This document shows positions 9,726-21,307 of a stretch of 64,000 bases of DNA, one piece after another. Under the pieces are notes generated by a model. That model ran no database searches and was not told the DNA's origin. It saw only the letters and a program-made list of their open reading frames with translations. The position numbers and the translations under genes are program-made. The stretch is taken from positions 2,790,001 to 2,854,000 of the forward strand of contig NZ_QYRP01000002.1 of NCBI RefSeq assembly GCF_003600895.1, in the 5' to 3' direction. How positions within the stretch are numbered: the stretch's first letter is position 1; each line of letters starts with the position of its first letter. The DNA is from Nocardioides cavernaquae. Lineage in GTDB: Bacteria; Actinomycetota; Actinomycetes; Propionibacteriales; Nocardioidaceae.

Positions 9726-11696
9726 GTGCCCGACCCGCTGACCTATCGCCCGAAGCCGGGGGAGATCCCGACCCAGCCGGGCGTCTACCGGTTCCGCGAC
9801 GCGCACGGCCGGGTCATCTACGTCGGCAAGGCCAAGAACCTGCGTGCCCGTCTGGCCAACTACTTCCAGCCGATCCACTCGCTGCACCCGCGCACCGCGA
9901 CGATGGTGACGACGGCTGCGAAGGTCGAGTGGACGACGGTCAACACCGAGGTCGAGGCGCTCCAGCTGGAGTACTCCTGGATCAAGGAGTTCGACCCGCG
10001 CTTCAACGTGAAGTACCGCGACGACAAGTCCTACCCCTGGCTCGCGATCACGCTCGACGAGGAGTTCCCGCGGGTCATGGTCGGCCGCGGCGCGAAGAAG
10101 AAGGGCACGCGCTACTTCGGCCCCTACAGCCACGCCTGGGCGATCCGCGAGACCGTCGACCTGATGCTCCGGGTCTTCCCGGTGCGCAGCTGCTCCAAGG
10201 GGGTGTTCAAGCGCGCCGAGCAGTCCGGTCGTCCGTGCCTGCTGGGCTACATCGACAAGTGCTCCGCGCCGTGCGTCGGGCGCGTCAGCGCCGACGAGCA
10301 CCGGGCGATCGTGCAGGACTTCTGCGACTTCCTGTCGGGCAACACCACGACGTTCGTGAAGCGCCTCGAGAAGGAGATGTACGCCGCCAGCGAGGGGCTG
10401 GAGTTCGAGCGAGCGGCCCGGTTGCGCGACGACATCGGTGCGCTCCAGAAGGCGCTCGAGAAGCAGCAGGTAGTCCTCGGCGACGGCACTGACGCGGACA
10501 TCGTGGCGCTGGCCGAAGATCCGCTCGAGGTCGCGGTGCAGGTCTTCCACGTGCGTGGCGGTCGCATCCGTGGCCAGCGTGGCTGGGTGGCCGACCGCGT
10601 CGAGGAGGGCGAGACCCCCGAGCTGGTTGAGCACTTCCTGCTCCAGCTCTACGGAGGCGAGGAGGGCGACGCGATTCCGCGCGAGATCCTCGTGCCGGCG
10701 CTCCCGCCGGAGGCCGCCACCCTGGAGCAGCTTCTCGAGGAGCGCCGCGGTGGCAAGGTCCACCTGAGGGTGCCTCAGCGCGGCGACAAGAAGTCGCTGC
10801 AGGAGACCGTCGCGCGCAACGCCGAGCAGTCGCTCGCACTGCACAAGACCAAGCGGGCCAGTGACCTGACCACCCGCAACATCGCGCTCGCCGAGATCCA
10901 GGAGGCCCTCGACCTGGCCGAGGTCCCGCTGCGCATCGAGTGCTACGACGTCTCCAACCTGCAGGGCACCGAGGTCGTGGCGAGCATGGTCGTGTTCGAG
11001 GACGGGTTGGCGCGCAAGTCCGACTACCGCCGCTTCGTGATCAAGGGTGTCGAGGGCCAGAACGACGTCGCGAGCATGCACGAGGTCATCACTCGACGTT
11101 TCCGCCGGCTGCTCGATGAGCGTGGAGATGCCGTTGTGTCGACCGGAGCGACCGCCACCGATGGCGGTCCGCTGCTGGTCGATCCCGAGACCGGCAGGCC
11201 ACGCAAGTTCGCCTACACACCTGGCCTCGTGGTCGTCGACGGTGGCCCGCCGCAGGTCGCGGCAGCCGTCCAGGCACTCACCGAGCTCGGCATCACCGAC
11301 ATCGCGGTGTGCGGCCTCGCGAAGCGTCTCGAGGAGGTGTGGCTCCCTGACGACCAGGACCCCGTCATCTTCGCGCGCAGCAGCGAGGGGCTCTACCTCC
11401 TCCAGCGCATCCGCGACGAGGCCCACCGGTTCGCGATCACCCACCACCGCAACCGCCGCTCGGCGTCCATGGTCGAGAGCGTCCTCGACGACGTTCCGGG
11501 CCTCGGCGACGTCCGCCGCAAGGTGCTGCTCAAGCACTTCGGCTCCCTGAAGAAGCTCCGGGCAGCCACCGTCGAGGAGATCGCGCAGGTGCCCGGCATC
11601 GGTCCGCGCACCGCCGAAGCGATCGCGGCCGCAGTGGCGAAGGGCTCAGGCAAGATGACCGTCAACACCGCTACCGGTGAGATCAGCGAGGACTGA
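9726..11696 (+). CDS. uvrC: Excinuclease ABC subunit C
   Basis: 656 residues, full length. UvrC makes both incisions in nucleotide excision repair. The N-terminal GIY-YIG nuclease reads [50 protein letters not shown] is the Cys-rich region. A UVR UvrB-binding segment follows ([27 protein letters not shown], about 205-235). The RNase H-like endonuclease centre has [14 protein letters not shown] and VDGGPPQ. Tandem helix-hairpin-helix motifs end the protein (VPGLGDV and [12 protein letters not shown]). The GTG sits 7 nt after TAGGTT, so leaderless. A chain of adjoining genes (SseB-like, rapZ, yvcK, whiA) follows. Confidence 0.97.
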   Translation: MPDPLTYRPKPGEIPTQPGVYRFRDAHGRVIYVGKAKNLRARLANYFQPIHSLHPRTATMVTTAAKVEWTTVNTEVEALQLEYSWIKEFDPRFNVKYRDDKSYPWLAITLDEEFPRVMVGRGAKKKGTRYFGPYSHAWAIRETVDLMLRVFPVRSCSKGVFKRAEQSGRPCLLGYIDKCSAPCVGRVSADEHRAIVQDFCDFLSGNTTTFVKRLEKEMYAASEGLEFERAARLRDDIGALQKALEKQQVVLGDGTDADIVALAEDPLEVAVQVFHVRGGRIRGQRGWVADRVEEGETPELVEHFLLQLYGGEEGDAIPREILVPALPPEAATLEQLLEERRGGKVHLRVPQRGDKKSLQETVARNAEQSLALHKTKRASDLTTRNIALAEIQEALDLAEVPLRIECYDVSNLQGTEVVASMVVFEDGLARKSDYRRFVIKGVEGQNDVASMHEVITRRFRRLLDERGDAVVSTGATATDGGPLLVDPETGRPRKFAYTPGLVVVDGGPPQVAAAVQALTELGITDIAVCGLAKRLEEVWLPDDQDPVIFARSSEGLYLLQRIRDEAHRFAITHHRNRRSASMVESVLDDVPGLGDVRRKVLLKHFGSLKKLRAATVEEIAQVPGIGPRTAEAIAAAVAKGSGKMTVNTATGEISED

Positions 11697-12107
11697 ATGG
11701 ACCCCCTGGCACCCGAACTCCCGCCCCAGCACGAGCTCGAGGAGCTCCTCGAGCGCGCGTCCGCCCAGCCTGATGACGAGGTCGTCGCGGCGGCCTTCGC
11801 GGCTGCACTGCTCGACGCACACCTCGGTCTGCCCGGCCACGAGGACGAGGAGGGGAGGTTCGCCCCGGAGATCCGCACGTTCGGGGAGCAGGCGTTCGCG
11901 ATCGCGTTCACCCACCCGGTCCGGGTCGAGCGGTTCCTCGAGGTGGCCGAGCGCTCGCCGGGCAAGCTCGTGGTCCACGCGGCACCCGGGCGGGCGCTCC
12001 TCGGAGAGCTGGTCCGCAACAACACTCCGCTGATGCTCAACCCTGCCAACGGCTACGTCCGTGAGTTCACGGTCCAGCAGATGTCGACCTTCCTCAACCA
12101 GGTCTAG
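11697..12107 (+). CDS. SseB-like domain protein (tentative)
   Basis: 136 residues starting on the base after the uvrC stop, so translation is probably coupled. N-terminal half: helical and acidic (HELEELLERAS, DDEVVAAAFAAALLDAHLGL). C-terminal half: IAFTHPVRVERFLE, VVHAAPGRALLGELVRNNTPLMLNPANGYVREFT. The LNP followed by a small loop and EFT resembles the SseB N-terminal domain of actinobacterial proteins of unknown role. I have no enzymatic motif to offer. Its stop codon TAG forms part of the rapZ -10 hexamer. The placement between uvrC and rapZ does not point to a job. Confidence 0.6.
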   Translation: MDPLAPELPPQHELEELLERASAQPDDEVVAAAFAAALLDAHLGLPGHEDEEGRFAPEIRTFGEQAFAIAFTHPVRVERFLEVAERSPGKLVVHAAPGRALLGELVRNNTPLMLNPANGYVREFTVQQMSTFLNQV

Positions 12108-12110
12108 GGT
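12105..12110 (+). promoter_or_regulatory. -10 hexamer TAGGGT of rapZ
   Basis: TAGGGT begins with the stop codon of the upstream gene and ends 6 nt before the rapZ ATG at 12117. Promoter and stop codon share bases. Confidence 0.5.
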
Positions 12111-12116
12111 TCTCCC

Positions 12117-13004
12117 ATGCATCCACCGATGGACGGCTTCCCGACCACCCGCGGCGAGCTGGTGGTGGTCACCGGCATGACCGGCGCCGGCCGCAGCACG
12201 GCCGCGAAGGAGCTCGAGGACCTCGGGTTCTACGTCGTCGACAACCTGCCACCCACGCTGCTGCGTGACGTCGTGCGGCTGGTCGACGAGACGCGTGGTT
12301 TCGAGCAGCCGATCGCCGTCGTGGTCGACGTACGTTCGGGTTCGTTCTTCGAGACCCTGCAGGCCAACCTGGCGCAGGGCGCCACCGGGCGCCGCACGAC
12401 CCTGCTCTTCCTCGAGGCCTCCGACGACGTCCTCGTACGCCGCCAGGAGGCGGCCCGGCGTCCGCACCCGCTTCAGGCGGGCGGACGCCTCCTCGACGGA
12501 CTCCAGCGTGAGCGGGTGGTCCTCGCCGACCTGCGCAGCGAAGCCGATGTCGTCATCGACTCGACCAACCTCAACGTCCACCAGCTGACCGACAAGGTCG
12601 CCGAGGCGTTCGGTTCGCCCGACTCGACCAGCCTCAAGATCACGTGTGTGAGCTTCGGCTTCAAGTACGGCATCCCGGTGGATGCCGACCTCGTCGTCGA
12701 CATGCGCTTCCTGCCCAACCCGCACTGGGTGCCCGAGCTCCGCGCGATGACCGGCCGGGACCCGGAGGTGGCCGACTACGTCAAGGAGCGGCCGGCGGCC
12801 AAGACCTTCCTCGAGCAGTACGTCCCCGTCGTGCAGACGGTCGCCGAGGGTTACCTGCGTGAGGGCAAGCGGTTCATGACGATCGCCATCGGCTGCACCG
12901 GCGGCAAGCACCGCAGCGTGGCGATGACCGAGGAGATCAGCGCCAGGCTCCGCGACCTTGGTTACGACGCGCGTGCGACGCACCGCGACCTGGGCCGCGA
13001 ATGA
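12117..13004 (+). CDS. rapZ: RNase adapter / nucleotide-binding protein RapZ (YvcJ family)
   Basis: 295 residues, the normal length. N-terminal P-loop GMTGAGRST (about 20-28), then FYVVDNLPPTLL and VVVDVRSG of the kinase-like domain. A Walker-B-like LLFLEASDDVLVRRQEAARRPHPL follows. The C-terminal ligand-binding domain has FGFKYGIPVDADLVVDMRFLPNPHW and the invariant AIGCTGGKHRSV. In other bacteria it binds GlcN6P or UDP-GlcNAc-type signals and links to cell-envelope precursor supply. In actinobacteria it is always followed by yvcK and whiA, as here; it overlaps yvcK by 4 nt. Confidence 0.93.
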   Translation: MHPPMDGFPTTRGELVVVTGMTGAGRSTAAKELEDLGFYVVDNLPPTLLRDVVRLVDETRGFEQPIAVVVDVRSGSFFETLQANLAQGATGRRTTLLFLEASDDVLVRRQEAARRPHPLQAGGRLLDGLQRERVVLADLRSEADVVIDSTNLNVHQLTDKVAEAFGSPDSTSLKITCVSFGFKYGIPVDADLVVDMRFLPNPHWVPELRAMTGRDPEVADYVKERPAAKTFLEQYVPVVQTVAEGYLREGKRFMTIAIGCTGGKHRSVAMTEEISARLRDLGYDARATHRDLGRE

Positions 13005-14002
13005 CCGACGGCACCGCCCCGCTTCCGCTCCAGCAGGCAGTTGTCGCCCTCGGTGGGGGGCACGGTCTGCACGCCTCCCTGGCCGCACTGCGTCGGGTGG
13101 TCGACGAGGTCACCGCGATTGTCACCGTCGCAGACAACGGAGGCTCGTCCGGACGCCTCCGCAAGGAGTTCGGCGTCCTTCCTCCGGGCGACCTGCGCAT
13201 GGCGCTCGCTGCGCTCTGTGGCGACGACGAGTGGGGCCAGACCTGGGCGGACGTCCTCCAGCACCGCTTCCAGGGCACCGGGGAAATGCAGGGCCACGTC
13301 GTCGGCAACCTGCTGATCGTGGCGCTGTGGGAGCTGCTCGCTGCCAAGGGGCAGAGCCAGGTCGAGGGACTCGACTGGGTGGGCCGGCTGCTCGACGCCC
13401 GCGGTCGGGTCCTCCCGATGGCGCTCACGCCCATGGACATCACCGCCGAGGTGCTCGGCCACGACCCGGCGTACCCCGATCTCGTGCAGGTGGTCCGCGG
13501 CCAGGTCGAGGTCGCCACGACTCCCGGCCGGATCCTCGGCATCCAGCTCGACCCGGCGGAGCCGGAGGCCTGCCCCGAGGCCCTCGACGCGATCCGCTAC
13601 GCCGACTGGGTGGTCCTGGGCCCCGGTTCCTGGTACTCCTCGGTCATCCCGCACCTGCGCGTGCCCGAGCTGCGCCGCACGCTGGTGAAGAGCGAGGCGA
13701 AGGTGATCGTGGTGCTCAACCTGGGGGAGCAGAAGGGGGAGACCTCCGGCTACGCGCCCGAGGACCACCTGGGCGCGTTGCTCGGTCACGCCCCCGACCT
13801 GAAGGTCCACACGGTCCTGGCCGACCCGGGCAGCGTGCCTGATCCGGACCTGCTCGAGAGCGTGGTGGCGAGTGCCGGTGGCCAACTCGTCCTCGCGGAC
13901 GTCGCTACCGCGCCCGGCAGCGCCCAGCACGACCCGGTCAGGCTGGCGGATGCCTATGCCCGGATCATGAGTGGTGTGACAGGATCGGACGCATGGCGAT
14001 GA
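13001..14002 (+). CDS. yvcK: Gluconeogenesis factor YvcK (CofD-like)
   Basis: 333 residues. A CofD-like Rossmann fold protein with N-terminal [48 protein letters not shown], and later [21 protein letters not shown] and [16 protein letters not shown]. YvcK homologues bind UDP-GlcNAc-class sugars and are needed for growth on gluconeogenic carbon and for normal cell wall assembly in Bacillus and mycobacteria. This gene overlaps rapZ by 4 nt (ATGA) and whiA by 10 nt, so the three are translationally coupled. The start is fixed by the overlap. Confidence 0.92.
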   Translation: MTDGTAPLPLQQAVVALGGGHGLHASLAALRRVVDEVTAIVTVADNGGSSGRLRKEFGVLPPGDLRMALAALCGDDEWGQTWADVLQHRFQGTGEMQGHVVGNLLIVALWELLAAKGQSQVEGLDWVGRLLDARGRVLPMALTPMDITAEVLGHDPAYPDLVQVVRGQVEVATTPGRILGIQLDPAEPEACPEALDAIRYADWVVLGPGSWYSSVIPHLRVPELRRTLVKSEAKVIVVLNLGEQKGETSGYAPEDHLGALLGHAPDLKVHTVLADPGSVPDPDLLESVVASAGGQLVLADVATAPGSAQHDPVRLADAYARIMSGVTGSDAWR

Positions 14003-14979
14003 CGGCACAGGTGAAGTCCGAACTGGCAAACACAGTGGTGACGAAGACCTGCTGCCGCAAGGCCGAGGTGTCGACGATGCTCCGTTTCGCCGGCGGCCTG
14101 CACATCGTCAGCGGCCGCATCGTGGTGGAGGCGGAGCTCGACACAGGTGGTGCAGCCCGCCGTCTGCGGCGCGACATCGCCGAGATGTACGGCCACAACG
14201 CCGAGGTTGCCGTCGTCCAGGGTTCCGGCATCCGCCGGGGGAGTCGCTACGTCCTTCGCGTCGTCAAGGACGGCGAGGCCCTCGCGCGCCAGACCGGCCT
14301 GATCGACCAGCGAGGCCGCCCCGTCCGTGGCCTGCCGCCGCAGGTGGTCTCCGGAGGCGCCTGTGACGCTGTCGCAGCGTGGCGGGGTGCCTTCCTGGCC
14401 CACGGTTCGCTCACCGAGCCGGGTCGTTCGTCGTCCCTCGAGGTGACCTGCCCCGGTCCCGAGGCCGCGCTCGCGCTGGTCGGCGTCGCGCGTCGGCTCG
14501 GCATCCAGGCCAAGGCCCGCGAGGTCCGCGGCGTGGACCGTGTCGTCATCCGTGACGGCGACGCCATCGGCGCGCTCCTGACCCGCCTCGGCGCCCACGA
14601 GTCCCTGATGGCCTGGGAGGAGCGGCGCATGCGGCGCGAGGTGCGTGCGACGGCCAACCGCCTCGCCAACTTCGACGACGCCAACCTGCGCCGGTCCGCC
14701 CGCGCTGCTGTCGCAGCCGGGGCCCGTGTCGAGCGCGCGCTCGAGATCCTGGCTGAGGAGGTGCCCGACCACCTCAAGCTGGCTGGCGACCTGCGGCTCA
14801 AGCACAAGCAGGCCTCTCTCGAGGAGCTCGGTCAGCTGCACGACCCGGTGCTCACGAAGGACGCCATCGCCGGTCGCATCCGCCGTCTGCTGGCGATGGC
14901 CGACAAGCGTGCCGAGGAGCTCGGGATTCCCGACACCGAGGCCTCGCTCACCCCGGAGATGCTCGCCGAGGACGCCTGA
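13993..14979 (+). CDS. whiA: Sporulation / cell-division transcriptional regulator WhiA
   Basis: 328 residues. The N-terminal LAGLIDADG-derived domain shows [20 protein letters not shown] and [12 protein letters not shown], followed by [19 protein letters not shown]. The C-terminal helix-turn-helix is in [34 protein letters not shown]. WhiA acts with WhiB in sporulating actinomycetes to turn on division genes, and is kept in non-sporulating relatives. It is the last of the rapZ-yvcK-whiA trio; a 7-bp hairpin lies right after it. A second ATG at 13999 is possible, but the first gives the better overlap with yvcK. Confidence 0.95.
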   Translation: MAMTAQVKSELANTVVTKTCCRKAEVSTMLRFAGGLHIVSGRIVVEAELDTGGAARRLRRDIAEMYGHNAEVAVVQGSGIRRGSRYVLRVVKDGEALARQTGLIDQRGRPVRGLPPQVVSGGACDAVAAWRGAFLAHGSLTEPGRSSSLEVTCPGPEAALALVGVARRLGIQAKAREVRGVDRVVIRDGDAIGALLTRLGAHESLMAWEERRMRREVRATANRLANFDDANLRRSARAAVAAGARVERALEILAEEVPDHLKLAGDLRLKHKQASLEELGQLHDPVLTKDAIAGRIRRLLAMADKRAEELGIPDTEASLTPEMLAEDA

Positions 14980-14983
14980 CCTC

Positions 14984-15001
14984 CACCCGGGCGACCGGGT
15001 G
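14984..15001 (+). terminator. Hairpin after whiA
   Basis: CACCCGG (14984-14990), loop GCGA, CCGGGTG (14995-15001): a perfect 7-bp stem starting 4 nt past the whiA stop. It has no T-tract and may only partly terminate. Confidence 0.5.
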
Positions 15002-16171
<1,170 letters not shown>

Positions 16172-16174
16172 CCC

Positions 16175-17398
16175 GTGACTGCGACTGACACCCTGGGAGA
16201 CGTGCGCGGAAAGCGCGTTCTCGTCCGCTCTGACCTGAATGTTCCGCTCGATGGCACCACCATCACCGACGACGGCCGCATCCGCGCCAGCGTCCCGACC
16301 ATCAAGGCACTGGCCGACGCCGGCGCCCGGGTGGTCGTGACCGCGCACCTGGGTCGTCCGAAGGGTGCGCCGGAGGACCGCTACTCGCTGGCTCCGGTTG
16401 CTGCCCGTCTGGGTGAGCTGCTCGGGGCGCCGGTGGCATTCGCGACGGACACGGTCGGTGAGTCCGCTCAGGGTGTCGTCGCTGGTCTGGCCGACGGTCA
16501 GGTCGCGCTGCTGGAGAACGTCCGTTTCAACGCCGGTGAGACGTCGAAGGACGACGCCGAGCGTGGTGCGTTCGCCGACCAGCTTGCTGCCCTGGCGGAT
16601 GCGTTCGTCTCCGACGGGTTCGGGGTGGTGCACCGCAAGCAGGCGAGCGTGTACGACGTGGCGCAGCGTCTGCCGCACGCGATGGGCAACCTGGTCGCGA
16701 CCGAGATCGACGTGCTGCGTCGGCTCACCGAGACCCCCGAGCGGCCCTACGTGGTCGTGCTGGGTGGGTCGAAGGTGTCGGACAAGCTCGGCGTGATCGA
16801 CAACCTGCTGGGCAAGGCCGACAAGCTCCTCATCGGCGGCGGGATGGTCTTCACCTTCCTCAAGGCCCAGGGCCACGAGGTCGGCAAGAGCCTGCTGGAG
16901 GAGGACCAGATCCCGGTCTGCCTGGAGTACCTCAAGCGCGCGGCCGACACGGGCGTCGAGATCATTCTCCCGACCGACATCGTGGTTGCTGACTCATTCG
17001 GCGACGAAGCCTCTGCCCGCGTCGTCGCGGCGGACGCGATCCCGGCTGAGTCGCTCGGTCTCGACATCGGTCCGGAGTCGGGCAAGGCCTTCGCTGCCGC
17101 GCTTGCCGACGCGAAGACGGTCTTCTGGAACGGCCCGATGGGGGTGTTCGAGCAGGCTGCGTTCGCCGAGGGCACCCGTGCCGTCGCCGAGGCGCTCACC
17201 AAGACCGGCGATCTCGGCGGCCTGTCCGTCGTGGGTGGTGGCGACTCCGCCGCTGCGGTCCGGACGCTCGGGTTCGACGAGGCCGCGTTCGGCCACATCT
17301 CGACCGGTGGAGGTGCCTCCCTTGAGTACCTCGAGGGCAAGGAGCTCCCCGGCATCACCGTGCTGGAAGCGCGTACCGACTCTGGCCTGGAAGGCTGA
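16175..17398 (+). CDS. pgk: Phosphoglycerate kinase
   Basis: 407 residues. It transfers the phosphate of 1,3-bisphosphoglycerate to ADP. Clear signatures are [13 protein letters not shown] at the N-terminus, [19 protein letters not shown] (substrate-binding basic patch), [35 protein letters not shown] and the C-terminal nucleotide-binding [10 protein letters not shown] with [19 protein letters not shown]. Starts at GTG 3 nt after the gap stop; no Shine-Dalgarno sequence is obvious in the short gap, so it relies on coupling or on the leaderless-type hexamer at 16162. tpiA follows after 2 nt. Confidence 0.97.
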   Translation: MTATDTLGDVRGKRVLVRSDLNVPLDGTTITDDGRIRASVPTIKALADAGARVVVTAHLGRPKGAPEDRYSLAPVAARLGELLGAPVAFATDTVGESAQGVVAGLADGQVALLENVRFNAGETSKDDAERGAFADQLAALADAFVSDGFGVVHRKQASVYDVAQRLPHAMGNLVATEIDVLRRLTETPERPYVVVLGGSKVSDKLGVIDNLLGKADKLLIGGGMVFTFLKAQGHEVGKSLLEEDQIPVCLEYLKRAADTGVEIILPTDIVVADSFGDEASARVVAADAIPAESLGLDIGPESGKAFAAALADAKTVFWNGPMGVFEQAAFAEGTRAVAEALTKTGDLGGLSVVGGGDSAAAVRTLGFDEAAFGHISTGGGASLEYLEGKELPGITVLEARTDSGLEG

Positions 17399-17400
17399 CC

Positions 17401-18195
17401 ATGGCGAAGAACCGCGTCCCGCTGATGGCGGGCAACTGGAAGATGAACCTCAACCACCAGGAGGCTGTTGTCCTGGTGCAGAAGCTCGCCTGGACGCTGT
17501 CGGACAAGAAGCACGACTTCGCCAAGGTCGAGGTCGTCGTGGTCCCGCCGTTCACGGACATCCGCTCCGTGCAGACCGTCATCGACGGTGACCGCCTGGC
17601 CATCAAGTACGCCGCGCAGGACGTCTCCGTCCACGCCTCGGGTGCCTACACCGGCGAGATCTCCGCGGGCATGCTCTCCAAGCTCGGCTGTTCCTATGTG
17701 GTGGTCGGGCACTCGGAGCGCCGTGAGTTCCACGCCGAGACCGACGAAGTCGTCAACGCCAAGGCGAAGGCTGCGCTGGCTGCCGGGATGACGCCGATCG
17801 TGTGTGTGGGGGAGGGTCTGGACGTCCGCAAGGCGGGCGAGCAGGTGCCGTTCACGCTGGCGCAGGTCGACGGTTCGCTGGCCGGCCTGAGCGCCGAGCA
17901 GGTCGCCGGCCTGGTCGTGGCCTACGAGCCGGTGTGGGCGATCGGCACCGGCGAGGTGGCCACGCCTGACGACGCCCAGGAGGTCTGTGCGGCCATCCGC
18001 GTGCGGATCGCCGAGGTGCACGGCGAGGCCGCGGGCGACGCCGTACGCGTCCTCTACGGAGGTTCTGTGAAGGCCTCCAACATTGGCGGGATCATGGCCA
18101 AGAAGGACGTCGACGGTGCCCTTGTCGGAGGCGCGAGCCTGCAGGCCGACGAGTTCGGTGGCATCTGCCGTTTCTACGACATGCCGGTCCTCTGA
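17401..18195 (+). CDS. tpiA: Triosephosphate isomerase
   Basis: 264 residues. It interconverts DHAP and glyceraldehyde-3-phosphate. The TIM barrel shows [11 protein letters not shown] (Asn and Lys of the active site), [13 protein letters not shown] (catalytic His region), [13 protein letters not shown] (catalytic Glu and loop 6) and [11 protein letters not shown] (phosphate-binding loop). The ATG lies 2 nt after the pgk stop, so translation is coupled within the gap-pgk-tpiA operon. Confidence 0.97.
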   Translation: MAKNRVPLMAGNWKMNLNHQEAVVLVQKLAWTLSDKKHDFAKVEVVVVPPFTDIRSVQTVIDGDRLAIKYAAQDVSVHASGAYTGEISAGMLSKLGCSYVVVGHSERREFHAETDEVVNAKAKAALAAGMTPIVCVGEGLDVRKAGEQVPFTLAQVDGSLAGLSAEQVAGLVVAYEPVWAIGTGEVATPDDAQEVCAAIRVRIAEVHGEAAGDAVRVLYGGSVKASNIGGIMAKKDVDGALVGGASLQADEFGGICRFYDMPVL

Positions 18196-18226
18196 GGCAC
18201 CGCGCAAACCTCGCCCTGACGTGAAG

Positions 18227-18232
18227 TAGAGT
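18227..18232 (+). promoter_or_regulatory. -10-like TAGAGT of secG
   Basis: TAGAGT ends 8 nt before the secG GTG at 18241, a spacing compatible with a leaderless start. The 45-nt gap after tpiA has no strong ribosome-binding site. Confidence 0.4.
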
Positions 18233-18240
18233 TCCGCAAC

Positions 18241-18477
18241 GTGACCCTGTTCCTCACCATTCTGCTCGTTGCCACGAGCCTGCTGCTGATCGTTCTCGTG
18301 CTCCTGCACAAGGGGCGCGGCGGCGGTCTCTCCGACATGTTCGGCGGCGGCGTCTCGAGCTCCCTCGGGGGCTCGTCGGTCGCCGAGCGCAACCTGGACC
18401 GGCTCACTGTCGGGCTCGGTCTCGTCTGGCTTGCCAGCATCATCGCTCTCGGCCTGCTGTACGCGTACGGCAACTGA
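18241..18477 (+). CDS. secG: Preprotein translocase subunit SecG
   Basis: 78 residues, typical size. Two membrane segments: about 2-22 (TLFLTILLVATSLLLIVLVLL) and about 55-75. Between them is the cytoplasmic loop HKGRGGGLSDMFGGG with the conserved Gly-rich turn. SecG assists SecYE in protein export. The location immediately after tpiA is conserved in actinobacteria. rbpA follows 22 nt downstream and probably shares the transcript. Confidence 0.93.
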   Translation: MTLFLTILLVATSLLLIVLVLLHKGRGGGLSDMFGGGVSSSLGGSSVAERNLDRLTVGLGLVWLASIIALGLLYAYGN

Positions 18478-18499
18478 CTCACTGAAGAAGGACTGAAAC

Positions 18500-18859
18500 G
18501 TGGCTGGTGCAGGAAACGCGATCCGGGGTAGCCGGGTCGGTGCGGGGCCGATGGGTGAGGCTGAGCGGGGCGAGGCTGCTCCGCGTCAGAGCGTCACCTA
18601 CTTCTGCTCGCATGAACACCGCTCGGTGGTGACGTTCGCGCTGGAGGCTGTCGCGCCCGACTCGTGGGACTGCCCGCGCTGTGGCCTCCCGGCCGGTCTG
18701 GACGCGGAGAACGCCCCGCCGGCCACCAAGATCGAGCCCTACAAGACCCACCTCGCCTACGTGAAGGAGCGGCGCTCCGAGGACGAGGCGAAGGACATCC
18801 TCGACGAGGCCCTTGCCACGCTGCGCTCGCGGCGCAAGTCGGGCGACATCATCTTCTGA
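18500..18859 (+). CDS. rbpA: RNA polymerase-binding protein RbpA
   Basis: 119 residues. It is an actinobacteria-specific transcription activator that binds RNA polymerase and group I/II sigma factors. N-terminal tail RGSRVGAGPMGE; zinc-ribbon-like core FCSHEHRSVV and WDCPRCGLPAG; C-terminal sigma-interacting helices KTHLAYVKERRSEDEAKDILDEAL. The GTG at 18500 follows GAAGAAGGACT. A strong terminator lies right after the stop. Confidence 0.96.
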   Translation: MAGAGNAIRGSRVGAGPMGEAERGEAAPRQSVTYFCSHEHRSVVTFALEAVAPDSWDCPRCGLPAGLDAENAPPATKIEPYKTHLAYVKERRSEDEAKDILDEALATLRSRRKSGDIIF

Positions 18860-18869
18860 GCCTGATGCA

Positions 18870-18904
18870 CGAAGCCCCCGCCGGACATTCCGGCGGGGGC
18901 TTCG
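18870..18904. terminator. Bidirectional terminator between rbpA and pgl
   Basis: A perfect 16-bp stem with a 3-nt loop CAT: 18870-18885 (CGAAGCCCCCGCCGGA) pairs with 18889-18904. It sits 10 nt past the rbpA stop and 10 nt from the pgl stop on the other strand, so it can end transcription from both sides. Confidence 0.9.
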
Positions 18905-18914
18905 TCATGCTCGC

Positions 18915-19640
18915 TCAGAGGAAGCAGGCAGCGTCCGTGTCGAGCCACCACAGGGTCGCGTTGCGCCCGTGCGGCGCAGCGACAGGTACGTCGATCACGT
19001 CGACGCCGTGGGTCAGCGCCTTCTCCACTGCCTCAGCCTTGGCGAGGCCGCTGGCCATCACCCAGACCTCGGTGGCGCGGGAGAGCCGTGCGGCGGTCAT
19101 CGACAGGCGCAGCGACGGCGGCTTGGGGGAGTCGGTGACACCGAGGGCGTCTCCCGGCTCGAGCACGTCGGAGCGGCCGGGGAAGAGCGAGGCAGTGTGG
19201 CCGTCGGGCCCCATGCCGAGCATGACCAGGTCGAAGTCGTCGGTGGGGAACTCCTGCGCGTAGGTCGCGACGGCGTCGTGCAGCGGCAACCCGGAGTCAG
19301 ACGCCGGTGGCTCGTGCACGAGGGCTTCGTTCGCGCCGACCGGCGTCAGGAGGTCGCGCCGGGCGGCCAGTGAGTTGCGCTCGGTGCTGAACGACTCGAC
19401 GTACCTCTCGTCGCCGAGCCAGAACTCGACCCTCGTCCAGTCGACGTCACCCGGTGCAGCCGCAGTGGCGCGGTGCACCGCATCGGCGATGCCGCCACCT
19501 GCGAGCACCACCTTGGGCACCCGGCCGGCCGCCTGGATCTCCGCGAGCCTGTCGACCAGCGCCGCTGCGATCGCGGTGGCGAGGTCGCTCGCAGAGCCCT
19601 GGACTTGGACCTCCGGAGCTGGCTGTCCGCCCGTCATCAC
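18915..19640 (-). CDS. pgl: 6-phosphogluconolactonase
   Basis: 241 residues. It hydrolyses 6-phosphogluconolactone in the oxidative pentose phosphate pathway. DevB/Pgl signatures: [63 protein letters not shown] and a C-terminal ATLWWLD. It overlaps pgi by 4 nt. In most actinobacteria zwf and opcA lie directly before pgl; here pgi does, and neither zwf nor opcA is present in the window. Two adjacent ATG codons (19640, 19637) could start it; the sequence does not decide. Confidence 0.93.
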   Translation of the reverse strand: MMTGGQPAPEVQVQGSASDLATAIAAALVDRLAEIQAAGRVPKVVLAGGGIADAVHRATAAAPGDVDWTRVEFWLGDERYVESFSTERNSLAARRDLLTPVGANEALVHEPPASDSGLPLHDAVATYAQEFPTDDFDLVMLGMGPDGHTASLFPGRSDVLEPGDALGVTDSPKPPSLRLSMTAARLSRATEVWVMASGLAKAEAVEKALTHGVDVIDVPVAAPHGRNATLWWLDTDAACFL

Positions 19641-21307
19641 TGCTTGCGCTGCTGGCGGTAGTAGCTGATCAGCGCACGGGACGACGCGTCCTGGTCGGCG
19701 CTCGCCTCGGCGTCACCACTGATCGCGGGAATGATCTGCTGGGCCAGCTGCTTGCCGAGCTCGACGCCCCACTGGTCGAAGCTGTCGATGCCCCACACGA
19801 CCCCCTGGGTGAAGGTGATGTGCTCGTAGAGCGCGATCAGCTGCCCGAGCACGGACGGCGTGAGCGACGGCGCCATGATCGAGGTCGTCGGACGGTTGCC
19901 GGGGAACACGCGCGCGGCGACCATCTTCTCCGGGGTTCCCTCGGCGCGGACCTCGTCCGGCGTCTTGCCGAACGCGAGCGCCTGGGTCTGCGCGAAGAAG
20001 TTCGCGAGGAACAGCTCGTGGACGTCCGTGTCGCCGTCCTTGAGCGGGTAGGCCGGGTTGGCGAACGCGATGAAGTCGGCCGGCACGAGGTGGGTGCCCT
20101 GGTGGATCAGCTGGTAGAAGGCGTGCTGCCCGTTGGTGCCGGGCTCGCCGAAGTAGACCTCGCCGGTGTGGGACGTGACGGGGGAGCCGTCCCAGCGCAC
20201 GGACTTGCCGTTGGACTCCATCGTGAGCTGCTGGAGGTACGCCGGGAAGCGGTGCAGCAGCTGCGAGTAGGGCAGGACCGCGTGGGTGCCCGCATCGAGG
20301 AAGTTGACGTACCAGATGTTGAGCAGGCCCATCAGGGCCGGGACGTTGCGCTCGATCGGTGTGGTCCGGAAGTGCTCGTCCATCAGGTGCATGCCGCCGA
20401 GGAACTCCGCGAACCGGTCGTGCCCGATCGCGATCGCGAGCGACGTGCCGATCGTCGAGTCGACCGAGTAGCGGCCGCCGACCCAGTCCCAGAAGCCGAA
20501 CGCATTGGCGGGGTCGATGCCGAACTCGGCCACCTTGTCGACAGCCGTCGAGACCGCGACGAAGTGCCGTGCGACGGCCTCCTCGTCGGTGCCGTGGAAC
20601 ATGCGCCGTGCCCGGAGGTTGTCGAGCAGCCAGGCGCGGCACAGCCGTGCGTTGGTCAGGGTCTCGAGCGTGCCGAAGGTCTTGCTCGAGACGATGAAGA
20701 GCGTCGTCGTCGGATCGAGGTCCGCCAGCTTGAGCGCAGCGTCGGTCGGGTCGATGTTGCTGATGAACCGGCACTCGAGGTCGCCGTGGCGGTAGGGCGC
20801 CAGCGCCTCGTAGGCCATGTGGGGTCCGAGGTCGGACCCACCGATGCCGATGTTCACGACCGTGCGGATCCGGCGGCCGGTGACCCCCTTCCACTCGCCC
20901 GAGCGGACCTGGGAGGCGAAGGAGTACATGTGCTCGAGGGCCGCATGGACGTCCTCCACGACGTTGCGCCCGTCGACCATGCTCGTCGCGTCAGCGGGAA
21001 GCCTCAGCGCAGTGTGGAGCACTGCGCGGTTCTCGGTGACATTGATCCGCTCGCCGCGGAACATCGCGTCGCGGCGCTCGCTCAGGCCCACCTCGTCGGC
21101 GAGCGACACGAGGGCGTCGAGGATGCCCGGGGTGATCAGGCCCTTGGACAGGTCGACCAGCAGCTCACCGGCGGTGAACGTCATGCGGTCGACACGATCG
21201 GCGTCGTCGCCGAACCAGCCACGCAGGTCGGGCTGGAATCCCTCTGCGTAGCCGGCGAGCTTGCCCCACGCCCCCGTCGTCGTGGCGTCGACAGGAGGCT
21301 GGCTCAT
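19637..21307 (-). CDS. pgi: Glucose-6-phosphate isomerase
   Basis: 556 residues, the long bacterial form. It interconverts glucose-6-phosphate and fructose-6-phosphate. Signatures: [66 protein letters not shown] and near the end [17 protein letters not shown]. The ATG at 21307 overlaps the tal stop by 4 nt, and the gene overlaps pgl by 4 nt, so tkt-tal-pgi-pgl behaves as one unit. Confidence 0.96.
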   Translation of the reverse strand: MSQPPVDATTTGAWGKLAGYAEGFQPDLRGWFGDDADRVDRMTFTAGELLVDLSKGLITPGILDALVSLADEVGLSERRDAMFRGERINVTENRAVLHTALRLPADATSMVDGRNVVEDVHAALEHMYSFASQVRSGEWKGVTGRRIRTVVNIGIGGSDLGPHMAYEALAPYRHGDLECRFISNIDPTDAALKLADLDPTTTLFIVSSKTFGTLETLTNARLCRAWLLDNLRARRMFHGTDEEAVARHFVAVSTAVDKVAEFGIDPANAFGFWDWVGGRYSVDSTIGTSLAIAIGHDRFAEFLGGMHLMDEHFRTTPIERNVPALMGLLNIWYVNFLDAGTHAVLPYSQLLHRFPAYLQQLTMESNGKSVRWDGSPVTSHTGEVYFGEPGTNGQHAFYQLIHQGTHLVPADFIAFANPAYPLKDGDTDVHELFLANFFAQTQALAFGKTPDEVRAEGTPEKMVAARVFPGNRPTTSIMAPSLTPSVLGQLIALYEHITFTQGVVWGIDSFDQWGVELGKQLAQQIIPAISGDAEASADQDASSRALISYYRQQRKQ

